Source of the DNA: Sipunculus nudus
Lineage: Eukaryota; Annelida; Sipuncula; Golfingiida; Sipunculidae
Length of the DNA: 64,000 nucleotides
Assembly: GCA_026874595.1 (NCBI GenBank)
Contig: CM049322.1
Coordinates: 6,497,900-6,561,899 of the forward strand
Direction: 5' to 3'
Shown: one piece after another, positions 35,601 to 64,000 of the stretch
How the letters are laid out: the number at the start of each line of letters is the position of its first letter
Position numbering within the stretch: the stretch's first letter is position 1
Translations under genes and position numbers: made by a program
Notes under the pieces: model-generated
Databases searched by the model: none
The model's input: only the letters and a program-made list of their open reading frames with translations
Told to the model about the DNA's origin: nothing

Positions 35601-38600
35601 AGTAAGGGTGTCATAGTTATGAACTACATGTATTCTATGAGGAACTGTTTTATGAAAGTAGGGGTGTCATAGTTATAAACTACAGGTATTTTATATCCTG
35701 TTTTATGATAGTAAGAGTGTCATAGTAATAACTTACATGTATTCTATGTCCTGTTTTATGATAGTAAGGCGGGTAATAGTTATAACCTACATGAGTTCTA
35801 TATCCTGTTTTATGACAGTACGAGTGTCATAGTAATAACTTACATGTATTCTATGTCCTGTTTTATGATAGTAAGGGGTGTCATATAGTTATAACCTACA
35901 TGAGTTCTATATCCTGTTTTATGATAGTAAGAGTGTCATAGTAATAACCAACATGTATTCTATGTCCTGTTTTATGATAGTAAGGGGTGTCATATAGTTA
36001 TAACCTACATGAGTTCTATATCTTGTTTTATGATAGTAAGAGTGTCATAGTAATAACCAACATGTATTCTATGTCCTGTTTTATGATAGTAAGGGGTGTC
36101 ATATAGTTATAACCTACATGAGTTCTATATCCTGTTTTATGATAGTAAGAGTGTCATAGTAATAACCAACATGTATTCTATGTCCTGTTTTATGATAGTA
36201 AGGGGTGTCATAGTTATAACCTACATGAGTTCTATATCTTGTTTTATGACAGTAAGAGTGTCATAGTAATAACTTGCATGTATTCTATGTCCTGTTTTAT
36301 GATAGTAAGAGTGTCATAGTAATAACTTACATGTATTCTATGTCCTGTTTTTCTATGTCCTGTTTTATGATTGTAAGAGTGTCATAGTAATAACTTACAT
36401 GTATTCTATGTCCTGTTTTATGATAGTAAGAGTGTCATAATAATAACTTACATGTATTCTATGTCCTGTTTTCTATGTCCTGTTTTATGATAGTAAGAGT
36501 GTCATAGTAATAACTTACATGTATTCTATGTCCTGTTTTATGATAGTAAGAGTGTCATAGTAATAACTTACATGTATTCTATGTCCTGTTTTATGATAGT
36601 AAGAGTGTCATAGTGATAACTTACATGTGTTCTATGTCCTGTTTTATGATAGTAAGGGGTGTAACGTTTATACACCACACATTTTATGACATATGCTTTA
36701 TAATAGTAAGGACGTAATAGTTATAAATCACGTGTATCCTGTGACCGACTTAATTGCTTAAAATAGAAAAGGGTATAACATTTATAACCACATGTTTTCG
36801 ATCACCTACCTGTTTTATGGTAGAAAGCTATAATGTTCATATGTCAGGTATATTCTATGCCTCACCTTTTATGAACGTAATTATACAACAAAGTAATTTA
36901 AAAGTAATTTCACAGCACATAATATATGACCTATATCTTTTAGGAGTGCAAGGTTATATTATTATATACCACTTATATTCTATAAACCTACCTGTTGCAT
37001 GATTGCAAGAATTTAAAAACCACATATATTATATGACCTACTTATTTTATAACAGTAAGGATGTAATATTTATGAACCACAAATGTTGTTTTCCATTTTC
37101 TGATAATAAGAATGTATTATTTATAAGCAACAAATATTTTACGACTTCCTTGTTCAATAAAAGTACAGGTATAGCATTGATTAACCACGTTTATTACCAA
37201 AACTGTAAAGATAGTAAGGATGTGCTATCTATGAACCACATATTTTGTTTTATCTGATTTAATTAAAAAGTCTACTACGAAACATAAGACAAAAGCTGAT
37301 ATTATAACTGTTACCGAGAAACGCCGACAGTTCAAATCAGTTTCTTTTTACCATATTATTATTTGCAGAATTGTAGCTTGGTTTATCGAGCATAAATTAA
37401 AGCAAAATCTCTGCGAACCGTACTTGAATGCCATGTTGCGTAGTCTAAAATCAGAATGGATTTCTGCAAATGTGTACACTATGTTGAGCTGTCATGGAAA
37501 ATAAAATTGTAAAAATATTTAAGAAAAACTTGTTGGTTTCCAATTCAGCCGTAGAAATCAAATTCTTGGAGGTGAGACCCAAATTCTTTGCGGTGTTCCT
37601 GTGTTATGAGAAATCGGAGGAAGGCTGCACTAACGTCGGACTGTCCACTATGTACAAAGTTGATCTACCGCCGCCGATTGCTCAAATGAAAAGAGCAGTT
37701 GAGAAGTATCTCCCACTTACGTGCGTTGATCCGAACATATACACGGAACCAACTGGCACGAAAGGTAAATAACTTAATTGATGGAGCAAAAAGACAATAT
37801 TACAGCTTGTATTTGTTCCAGGATATTAATTATTTAATGCATAAGAGGTTTTTAACGTGTCTGACAATATTTCATGTGTCGCAAGAAATATTCAAATTTA
37901 AGATTAAAAAATTTGGATCTGTGCATATATGTTTATTCATATTTTTGAGCCTTAAACAGATTTGTACATTTCAAAACTAATACATTTTAATCCATTAGGT
38001 TGCCTTCCTGATGACTAGGAGAAATAATTCTTATCCCGGAGCTGCTATTTGCTAGGAAAGCAAATAAAACACATTTATGAATCGTATATCGTCTTGACCT
38101 TTTTTTCTGTTATTTTGAAGATCCTTTAGAATTGTTATTCGAGACTACATTAGTTTGCTATAAGAAACCGTTTTAGTAATTCGGTTGTTCAGGTACTATC
38201 TGTAATGACCTTGTTTTCAAAGAATCATCTATTAATCTAAAAGATAATGTGTTTTCGGATGATGATGTTAAAGTAAATGTTTTGCGGGTTTTACAATCCG
38301 AAATAATAAAATAAAATCAAAACCTTCATCATATGGAATAAACGGCACACATTTTCATGTTAAGAGTTGCTTTTAACATTTAAACTAAAGCTCCCGTCCT
38401 CCAACCTCCAAACTATTATTTCGGAAACTGAACCTGGAAAATAAAGAAATATTGAAAGCCATGACCTTGACATTTTTTTCACCTTGAAACTTCAGAGAAA
38501 GGATGGCAATATGCATGGATTTTGTGACTGATATGTGGTTATAAGCTTTAAAATTACGTGTGATGCCAGCTTTTTTCATTAACCGTCCATTTGATAACAA

Positions 38601-39842
38601 CCTACACTGGAAAAATAAAGAAATATTAACAGCAATGACTTTGACCATGATTGTTGACCTTGAATTTGCAGGGAGATAAATGCAACATAGATTTTCAGAT
38701 TAATATGGTTATAAGCTATTTTGAAGATCCTTTAGAATTGTTATTCGAGACTACATTAGTTTGCTATAAGAAACCGTTTTAGTAATTCGGTTGTTCAGGT
38801 ACTATCTGTAATGACCTTGTTTTCAAAGAATCATCTATTAATCTAAAAGATAATGTGTTTTCGGATGATGATGTTAAAGTAAATGTTTTGCGGGTTTTAC
38901 AATCCGAAATAATAAAATAAAATCAAAACCTTCATCATATGGAATAAACGGCACACATTTTCATGTTAAGAGTTGCTTTTAACATTTAAACTAAAGCTCC
39001 CGTCCTCCAACCTCCAAACTATTATTTCGGAAACTGAACCTGGAAAATAAAGAAATATTGAAAGCCATGACCTTGACATTTTTTTCACCTTGAAACTTCA
39101 GAGAAAGGATGGCAATATGCATGGATTTTGTGACTGATATGTGGTTATAAGCTTTAAAATTACGTGTGATGCCAGCTTTTTTCATTAACCTTCCATTTGA
39201 TAACAACCTACACTGGAAAAATAAAGAAATATTAACAGCAATGACTTTGACCATGATTGTTGACCTTGAATTTGCAGGGAGATAAATGCAACATAGATTT
39301 TCAGATTAATATGGTTATAAGCTTGAATATGATGCATGGTGCTTCCTTTTCTAAAATAAAAATCCCCCAAAGAATAACAAAATAGGAAAAAGGGAAATAT
39401 CGAAAGCCATGACCTTGACCTTGTTTATTGACCTATATTATATAAAGAATATGTCGCACCATAGGTTTGTAGAAAGATAAGGTTATAAACTGTAAAATGA
39501 TGTATATTGACAGTTATTTTCATAAATTTGCCACAGAATGACAACTAACCCTATAAAAAGTCAATATATATTCAAAGCCAATACCTATGCCTTGTTTGGT
39601 GAGCTTGAAACTGTAATAACTGGAAAAAAAATTGGCAACATAAATTTTGAGATTGCTATGTTTATAAGCTTTAAAAGTGATGTGTGTTTTCAACTTTCCA
39701 AAATTAAAATCACATGTTAGTCTATAACCTGACGACTGACCCTGGACTTCACGACCTGCCTCAACTATACAGCCAAGGCAACTCCCCGAAACCCGATCTA
39801 CCGGCGAGAAATGGCTTTCCCGAAATTCGTCGCCATGGGTAG
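32473..39842 (+). CDS. Lipocalin-like secreted protein (gene span, 5' exon missing)
   Basis: Five exons join with matching phases: 32473-32531, 33135-33250, 35341-35432, 37549-37764, 39721-39842; together they give about 200 residues. The opening CIVSNVPRDKNFKEDK then LIGRW fits the lipocalin start: a Cys, a loop, then the G-x-W motif on strand A. Later come GPLTLVPIEGEDPGTYLFVD, a strand with FFAVFLCYEK (the usual Y/F-x-V-x-x-C position), and a helix-like PPPIAQMKRAVEKYLPLTCV. Lipocalins carry small hydrophobic ligands outside the cell. A signal-peptide exon ending in phase 1 should lie upstream but was not found. The fold call rests on motif order, not on a search. Confidence 0.6.
32545..32600. 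repeat. (TC)n microsatellite
   Basis: A CT-rich run just after the donor of the lipocalin exon. Confidence 0.95.
33135..33250 (+). CDS. Lipocalin-like gene, exon with the G-x-W motif
   Basis: The acceptor is TTTTTTTTAG|CTC, the donor ACAAG|GTAAGG. It reads LIGRWTFWRYYQTN, then GTQYDYYGELYRSKG, and ends DEVT plus AG. GRW fits the lipocalin first conserved region. Confidence 0.65.
35341..35432 (+). CDS. Lipocalin-like gene, third exon found
   Basis: The acceptor is CTTCTTCGCAG|A, which completes an Arg codon. It reads ENPTANCSVYGPLTLVPIEG then EDPGTYLFVD; the donor is GATT|GTAAGG, phase 1. Confidence 0.65.
35470..36740. repeat. 53-bp minisatellite in a lipocalin-gene intron
   Basis: About 20 copies of a unit near TTCTATGTCCTGTTTTATGA, TAGTAAGAGTGTCATAGTAA, TAACTTACATGTA. 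Copies with GGGGTGTCATATAGTTATAACC alternate with GAGTGTCATAGTAATAAC in the first half, giving a dimer of about 110 bp. Divergent relatives go on to about 37250. The period is not a multiple of 3 and the array is full of stops. Confidence 0.9.
37549..37764 (+). CDS. Lipocalin-like gene, fourth exon found
   Basis: The acceptor is TTTCCAATTCAG|CC, which completes a Ser codon. It reads VEIKFLEVRPKFFAVFLCYE and on to CVDPNIYTEPTGTK; the donor is AAAG|GTAAAT, phase 1. Four Cys in the exon suggest disulfides. Confidence 0.7.
38111..39322. repeat. 606-bp tandem duplication (2 copies)
   Basis: 38111-38716 and 38717-39322 are nearly identical; I saw one difference (TTAACCGTCC against TTAACCTTCC). The junction is GGTTATAAGC|TATTTTGAAG. 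Degenerate units of about 130 bp (ATGACCTTGACC, GTTATAAGCTTTAAAATTA) continue to about 39700. It lies in the last lipocalin intron found. Confidence 0.95.
39721..39842 (+). CDS. Lipocalin-like gene, terminal coding exon
   Basis: The acceptor is CACATGTTAG|TC, which completes a Val codon. It reads YNLTTDPGLHDLPQLYSQGN, then a Pro/Arg-rich end, and stops at TAG 39840-39842. The tail lies beyond the barrel. A strong donor-like TAG|GTAAGT follows at 39863-39871, so a 3' untranslated intron is possible. Confidence 0.6.
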
Positions 39843-39934
39843 ACGATATTATCACCAAAAGTAGGTAAGTGGCTGTGCATAAGAATATTAATAATACATA
39901 TCGGTTTCTATTTCACTGTCTGATAGCATCCCGT

Positions 39935-42175
39935 ATCACCCTCTGTAGCTCACTCTCCGGATGCAGAACACCAGCCCGTATTACCCTCTGTAGCCTACTC
40001 TCTGGATGCAGTACACCAGCCCGTATCACCCTCTGCAGCTTACTCTCTGGATGCAGTACACCAGCCCGTATCACCCTCTGTAGCTCACTCTCTGGATGCA
40101 GTACACCAGCCCGTGTCACCCTCTGTAGCTCACTCTCTGGATGCAGTACACCAGCCCGTGTCACCCTCTGTAGCTCACTCTCTGGATGCAGTACACCAGC
40201 CCGTGTCACCCTCTGTAGCTCACTCTCTGGATGCAGTACACCAGCCCGTGTCACCCTCTGTAGCTCACTCTCTGGATGCAGTACACCAGCCCGTGTCACC
40301 CTCTGTAGCTCACTCTCTGGATGCAGTACACCCGCCCGTGTCACCCTCTGTAGCTCACTCTCTGGATGCAGTACACCAGCCCGTGTCACCCTCTGTAGCT
40401 CACTCTCTGGATGCAGTACATAAGCCCGTGTCACCCTCTGAAGCTCACTCTCTGGATGCAGTACACCAGCCCGTGTCACCCTCTGTAGCTCACTCTCTGG
40501 ATGCAGTACACCAGCCCGTGTCACCCTCTTTAGCTCACTCTCTGGATGCAGTTCGCCAGCCCGTGTCACCCTCTGTAGCTCACTCTCTGGATGCAGTACA
40601 CCAGCCCGTGTCACCCTCTGTAGCTCACTCTCTGGATGCAGTACACCCGCCCGTGTCACCCTCTGTAGCTCACTATCTGGATGCAGTACACCAGCCCGTG
40701 TCACCCTCTGTAGCTCACTCTCTGGATGCAGTACACAAGCCCGTGTCACCCTCTGTAGCTCACTCTCTGAATGCAGTACACCAGCCCGTGTCAGCGTCTG
40801 TAACTCACTCTCTGGATGCAAAACACCAGCCCGTATCCCCCTCTGTAGCTCACTTTCTGGAAGCAGTACACCAACCCGTGTCCCCGTCTGTAGCTCACTC
40901 TCTGGATGCAGTACACGAACCCGTGTCACCTTCTGTAGCTCACTCTCTGGATGCCGTACACCAGCCCTTATGACCCTTTGTAGCTCACTCTCTGGATGCA
41001 GTACACCAGCCCGTGTCACCCTCTGTAGCTCACTCTCTGGATGCAGTACACCAGCCCGTGTCACCCTCTTTAGCTCACTCTCTGGATGCAGTTCGCCAGC
41101 CCGTGTCACCCTCTGTAGCTCACTCTCTGGATGCAGTACACCAGCCCGTGTCACCCTCTGTAGCTCACTCTCTGGATGCAGTACACCAGCCCGTGTCACC
41201 CTCTGTAGCTCACTCTCTGGATGCAGTACACCAGCCCGTGTCACCCTCAGTAGCTCACTCTCTGGATGCAGTACACCAACCCGTGTCACCCTCTGTAGCT
41301 CACTCTCTGGATGCAATACCAACCCGTGTCACCCTCAGTAGCTCACTCTCTGGATGCAGTACACCAGCCCGTGTCACCCTCTGTAGCTCACTCTCTGGAT
41401 GCAGTACACCCGCCCGTGTCACCGTCTGTAGCTCACTCTCTGGATGCAGTACACCCGCCCGTGTCACCCTCTGTAGCTCACTCTCTGGATGCAGTACACC
41501 AGCCCGTGTCACCCTCTGTAGCTCACTCTCTGGATGCAGTACACAAGCCCGTGTCACCCTCTGTAGCTCACTCTCTGAATGCAGTACACCAGCCCGTGTC
41601 AGCGTCTGTAACTCACTCTCTGGATGCAGAACACCAGCCCGTATCCCCCTCTGTAGCTCACTCTCTGGAAGCAGTACACCAACCCGTGTCCCCCTCTGTA
41701 GCTCACTCTCTGGATGCAGTACACGAACCCGTGTCACCTTCTGTAGCTCACTCTCTGGATGCCGTACACCAGCCCTTATGACCCTTTGTAGCTCACTCTC
41801 TGGATGCAGTACACCAGCCCGTGTCACCCTCTGTAGCTCACTCTCTGGATGCAGTACACCAGCCCGTGCCACCCTCTGTAGCTCACTCTCTGGATGCAGT
41901 ACACCAGCCCGTGTCACCCTCTGTAGCTCACTCTCTGGATGCAGTATACCAGCCCGTGTCACCCTCTGTAGCTCACTCTCTGGATGCATTCCACAGCCCG
42001 TATAACCTTCTGTAGCTCACTCTCTGGATGCAGTACACCAGCCCGTGTCACCCTCTGTAGCTCACTCTCTGGATGCAGTACACCAGCCAGTGACGCCCTC
42101 TGTAGCTCACTTTCATGATGCAGTACACCAGCCCATGTCACCGTCTTTAGCTCACTCTCTGGGTGTAGATGCATA
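39935..42175. repeat. 45-bp minisatellite, about 50 copies, with higher-order structure
   Basis: The unit begins CCCGTGTCACCCTCTGTAGC, continues TCACTCTCTGGATGCAGTAC and ends ACCAG. Variant copies recur at fixed distances: TTCGCCAG variants at 40550 and 41090 (540 bp, 12 units) and the CCTTATGACC variant at 40969 and 41777 (808 bp, 18 units less 2 bases). Since 45 is a multiple of 3, long frames stay open on both strands (HPESELQRVTRAGVL on minus, SPSVAHSLDAVHQPV and ARVTLCSSLSGCSTP on plus). There is no evidence of translation; I treat these as repeat frames. Confidence 0.95.
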
Positions 42176-43632
42176 ACGGAACCATTACCCTCTATAAATG
42201 CAACGTTCCTAATATCTCGTGTCTTATCAAATATCCCATATTATAGCAAAGAAGTGTTTTGCATAAACTTTTAAAGAATAATGCGTCTTATGATTTTTTT
42301 TCCTAAGATCCAATGCTTTATGCAATATCCAACTGTGGTTAATGACACGTGTCATTTTGCTGTGTAATTTGCAATAAAGTATTTTAATTTAATATAAATC
42401 ACATATATCAGGCTCGTTTGATTCACTGTAGCCCTGAGGGAACTAGTGGCCTAATGCAGATGCACTCAATTTCAGGTGTCTTGATTAGCAATGTTGTCTT
42501 GCCGTATAAGGGAAGACTTTGGAAATGGGCGGGTGTTTTTTTGTTATAAATAAAAATTAATTCTGCTTTTAATAATCATTCACAAAGATAATGATGATTA
42601 TTTCCATCCTTTAATATACTTTTAACATTCTAACACGTAGTTATAAAGGGTACTGTGTCCATGTTCTCAGATTCCAGGAGTACACAAAACGAGGGATTCA
42701 TAACAGCTGTTATTGTAGTACAGTATACACCAGAAGTGGAATACAATGAAAATAGCCTGATACGAAGACATGGGAACTGACCACATTATGTTAGACTGCA
42801 AAACGATGCAGCGTCTGACCTATTTCTATACTGCATATGTGATATCGGTACCTTTTTGTTTTAAATGTTGAAAACTTCCAACTCTTTACAACGGCAACCA
42901 TGATGGGCATGATATTATTTTTATATTACTATTATACTTACTTTCTCGTTATTTTCTTAATTGCTTAATGGTTGCTGTTCAGTGTGCTAGGTCTTTAAAA
43001 GAATGTAGTAGAAAATAGTATGGCTTAAATGGTATTAAATAGTACAGAATGGTATGCATTTAGTATCCACAACATGCAAATGTAATCAACGTCATGGCAC
43101 GTTTTCAAATTCATTATAGGTTACTGGATATCTGAAGTAACAAAATTCAGTTGAATTCAATTGAATTCATTTAAAAGAAATAAAAGGGCGTTTGAGTTGT
43201 CTTCACCTTCATTCCATTGATGATGTACGTAGAATTTCGCTCATGGTTGTTGTAGATGTCGGTGTTCTTGTTAAATCCATGAACTTTAAACCATGGGTAA
43301 AGTATTTCTTATCTTATTCAAGATCTATATACTATTTAGCTCGGGAATGTCTGGTAGAGGCAGCAGATCAACCGGAATCTTCCAGTGACCAATGCTCCAG
43401 CTGCTCCGCTGAACAGGCCCATATGGTATTGTATTATATCTGAACCGTGCTCTGTACCGAGGCACCTGTAACAAATTAGCTTTTATTCCAGTATGATGCT
43501 TCATATCGTTCTCTCAATGACGTGTTCCAAGTAAGACAAGTCACGAAAACGGATACATTCTAGAGAAAGGGACACGTCGATGGCATAGCTATATCAAGGC
43601 CGTCTCCTTCAGGCAATTCTGCATATACTAGT
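42176..43632. other. Intergenic stretch, nothing accepted
   Basis: AT-rich with no gene I can support. One exon-like stretch at 43338-43435 was considered and rejected. Confidence 0.4.
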
Positions 43633-43922
43633 ATATACTGTGAAGTGGTTTTGTTAGCAGGGTTGTAATTTTCGCGCTTTTGGCGGGGGCTAGATTTGCG
43701 CTAAATTAAGAACGCGTTATTTTGATGTGATCGTTCGCCGCTTGGAAGACTATACAGCGTTATCGCCGTAATCTGGTTATCTCTCCATGCGGGGTAACTT
43801 GAGGCTTCTTCAACCAGGATGTTAGATTTGTTTTCTTGTCAGATATGAGTTCATAGCAGGTGATATCTCAGCTGAACTTACCTCCGATTTATAGTGATTT
43901 TTACAAACAACCATGGAACAAG
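43633..43922. repeat. Dispersed repeat of about 300 bp, copy 2
   Basis: It starts TATACTGTGAAGTGG and is collinear with 3928-4225, sharing GTGGTTTTGTTA, TTCGCGCTTTTGGC-like and GATTTGCGCTAAATTAAG-like blocks. Confidence 0.6.
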
Positions 43923-44169
43923 TAGAGTTTTTAAACCCTAGGACCCCCCCCCCCCCCCTCGCAATTTGGCTTTGAAGTACGAAGGAGACAAAAGCCAGCC
44001 GCGATTGTTGCTGCTCCTATTAAGTAATCACATTTATTGTTGAGTAATTCACACACACATATATATATATATATTTATATGTATGTGTGTGTGTGTTGCT
44101 CTCTCTCTCCTCATACCCTCTGAGACCATGCAGCTGAAAAATGATGACCCAGTACGGGGAGATGTGTTT

Positions 44170-44540
44170 CATTCAGGGGGGAATGTTGTAACAGTAGTGG
44201 TTGTTGTAACCGCAGTGGATGTTGTAACGGCAGTGGATGCATGTTGTAACAGCAGTGGATGTTGTAACAGTAGTGCGTATGGATGTTGTAACAGCAGTGG
44301 ATGCATTTTGTAACAGCAGTGGATGTTGTAACAGTAGTGCATATGGATGTTGTAACAGCAGTGGATGTTGTAACAGTAGTGCATATGGATGTTGTAACAG
44401 CAATGGATGTTGTAACAATAGTGCATGGATGTTGTACGTAACAGCAGTGGATGGATGCTTTCAAAGTAGTGGATGTTGTAACAGTAGTGTATGTTGTAAC
44501 AGCAGTGGATGTTGTATCAGTAGTGGATGTTGCAGTTAGT
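44170..44540. repeat. 18-bp minisatellite (GGATGTTGTAACAGCAGT)
   Basis: About 20 units of GGATGTTGTAACAGCAGT with insertions of GCATAT. A longer period built of a GCATAT unit plus plain units is visible at 44275-44430. It gives open frames on both strands (VTAVDVVTAVD, CNSSGCCNSSGC, YNIHCCYNIHMHYC). Confidence 0.9.
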
Positions 44541-46003
44541 TTTGAATTGTACAGAGATAGTATAAATAATATATAACACGATTCCAACCTGTCTGACATA
44601 TACACATTATGGCAAGATAGAGAACATATACATTCCTGGTGATTACAAGCAAATTCGTGGAATGTATGTCCTCCGCTTCCGCCTCTTTTCATTTTAGCTT
44701 CCTGTGATCGTCATGCTTGCCTTCTCAATATGTTTTAGTTTTTGTTTTACCCTGAAGATGTCGCCACATGTCATGATTTTTTTATGTGAATTGGGAGCAA
44801 AAGGGAAAGTAACAGAGTAATTAAGAACACAAATATATGTTACAGCCAATTTGTGCAATCAGTCATTTCATGAAATACCTAAACATTTCAGTCATTTCGC
44901 GTAATGCCTATGACCACCAGTCGTTACGTGAAATTACCAAAATGTTCAGTCATGATATTACCGAAATTGAAGGGTTATAATTACACAAATTGCCTGATTT
45001 TTTCATAGAATTTAATTTTTAGCTCATCTTAATATTTTAATCAGTTTTGAGAAAATTGTTTACTTGATTTTAATTTCAAAATTAAATTGATTTATATTGT
45101 GATTCAAATTCTGATATGAGTGTGGCTTTTAATTTATTTGGTAAAGAAAACGTACAATCATATCCCAGCTCATCTTCACTTTCTCCCTGATTTTATAATT
45201 TACAGGGTATCATGCATTCCCATTTGGTATTCGTCATGTATTTACATTTACATAGATGAAATACTGATACTTTTACAAATATGTGGAATCAAATGCTTGA
45301 CGGGGGCCATGGACTTATGATTATTCTGGGGAAAAGAAGATATGAATCTAACAGATGCAGGTGTTTCAAAAACAAATTGAATGCTCTGGCTGCTGCCACA
45401 ATATTTTCTCATGCAAAGACAAATAAAATTCAGGTGTAATATCAGTACAGAGAATGCATTGATGTATTAGTGAATAAAACTATTCAAACAAATAAATAAA
45501 TAGATTGTCACTGCGCATTTGCATAAACTAAAACTGTCTGGTGAACCTTTGTTGACAAAGAAACCAATGTATCAATTTATGTTGTGTTCATGCATTTTTT
45601 AAATCTAGTCATTACGTGTTATAATAATTATGATTGGACATAAATATCAGTCATTTCTGATGGCCATAGGCATACGAGAAATGGCTGAAATTTTTAAGCA
45701 TTTCATGAAATGACTGATTGGCATTCAACTGCCTATAATGCAAAAATAAAAGGCGACAATTATATATAGGCCCTACCCAGTTTTAAACCAGAATACCGTT
45801 CTTGAACGATGTCTAACGTATGACGTCTCGATTTTACACACTGCACGGTGCAAGTAACTGACCTTCACCTTCAGGTCTTGAATCTCGAAATTTCTCGTCC
45901 ATGTTGTGATTGTGGCGCGTCCGTTTTCACTTAAAAAGAAACAACAGTTTTATGTTAAAGTCCGGTAAATTTACTGGATCGCGATCTATTTCATGTAGAT
46001 AAG
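44541..46003. other. Intergenic stretch and KAT7 upstream region
   Basis: No exon accepted. Around 44850-45720 the motif CAGTCATTTC(A/G)TG-AAAT recurs loosely on both strands. The last 200 bases before the KAT7 ATG are less AT-rich (TGTGGCGCGTCCG, GGATCGCGATC) and probably hold its 5' untranslated region. Confidence 0.4.

Positions 46004-64000
<17,997 letters not shown>

Noticed and set aside
35460-37260. Direct repeats resembling a CRISPR array
   Set aside because: Units are contiguous with no unique spacers and the setting is eukaryotic; it is a minisatellite.
39913-41322. 469-codon minus-strand frame and long plus-strand frames in the 45-bp array
   Set aside because: A stop-free 45-bp unit stays open by arithmetic on both strands; no promoter, splice site or non-repeat coding part was seen.
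43338-43435. Exon-like stretch with RECLVEAADQPESSSDQC and a possible GTATTG donor
   Set aside because: Composition is coding-like, but the acceptor is weak, the other strand is equally open, and no partner exon was found.

Overview
This window is intron-rich, AT-rich metazoan nuclear DNA packed with repeats. Gene content and repeat style suggest a marine invertebrate, probably a lophotrochozoan such as a bivalve. The pointers are a class A peptide-type receptor of the FMRFamide-receptor kind, short Helitron-like elements with internal tandem arrays, and many TIR elements. The species is an inference only; no database was used.

Four gene models can be supported. (1) ABHD10 (minus, 16563 to 2995) is a mitochondrial-type serine hydrolase (acyl-protein thioesterase) in four phase-consistent coding exons with Ser-Asp-His all present. 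(2) A single-exon rhodopsin-family GPCR (minus, 25103 to 23649) has a long glycosylatable N-terminus; a decayed copy of its promoter side and N-terminus lies just upstream (26005-27018). (3) A lipocalin-like secreted protein gene (plus, 32473 to 39842) was rebuilt from five short exons whose phases all join; its signal-peptide exon was not found. (4) KAT7/HBO1 (plus, 46004 to beyond the window) is a MYST histone acetyltransferase with coding exons from the start codon through the MYST zinc finger; the acetyl-CoA-binding half lies beyond the right edge. A short C-terminal coding exon of an unidentified gene ends at 128.

Layout: 1-128 end of an unknown gene; 213-1641 Helitron-like element; 2995-16563 ABHD10 with introns full of dispersed repeats, a 722-bp tandem duplication that copied part of exon 3, an 18-bp-type satellite and a MITE with 8-bp target duplication; 17164-18625 two TIR elements, one nested; 19056-23042 dead Ty3/Gypsy element with short LTRs; 23649-27018 GPCR and its fragment; 27089-27990 Helitron-like element; 31627-32234 a 54-bp minisatellite; 32473-39842 lipocalin-like gene, with a 53-bp minisatellite and a 606-bp tandem duplication in its introns; 39935-42175 a 45-bp minisatellite starting about 90 bases after its stop codon; 46004-64000 KAT7, whose introns carry three more Helitron-like elements, a MITE nested in a MITE, and several minisatellites.

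The most notable points are: an in-frame alternative donor in KAT7 that would add a second copy of a conserved EYD..LF module; a 64-bp duplication that doubled the KAT7 exon 3 splice donor; two related Helitron-like families sharing ends, hairpin and CTAG terminus; and long minisatellites with 3n periods that stay open on both strands. The genes belong to unrelated pathways (mitochondrial deacylation, peptide signalling, ligand transport, chromatin acetylation) and nothing suggests they work together.
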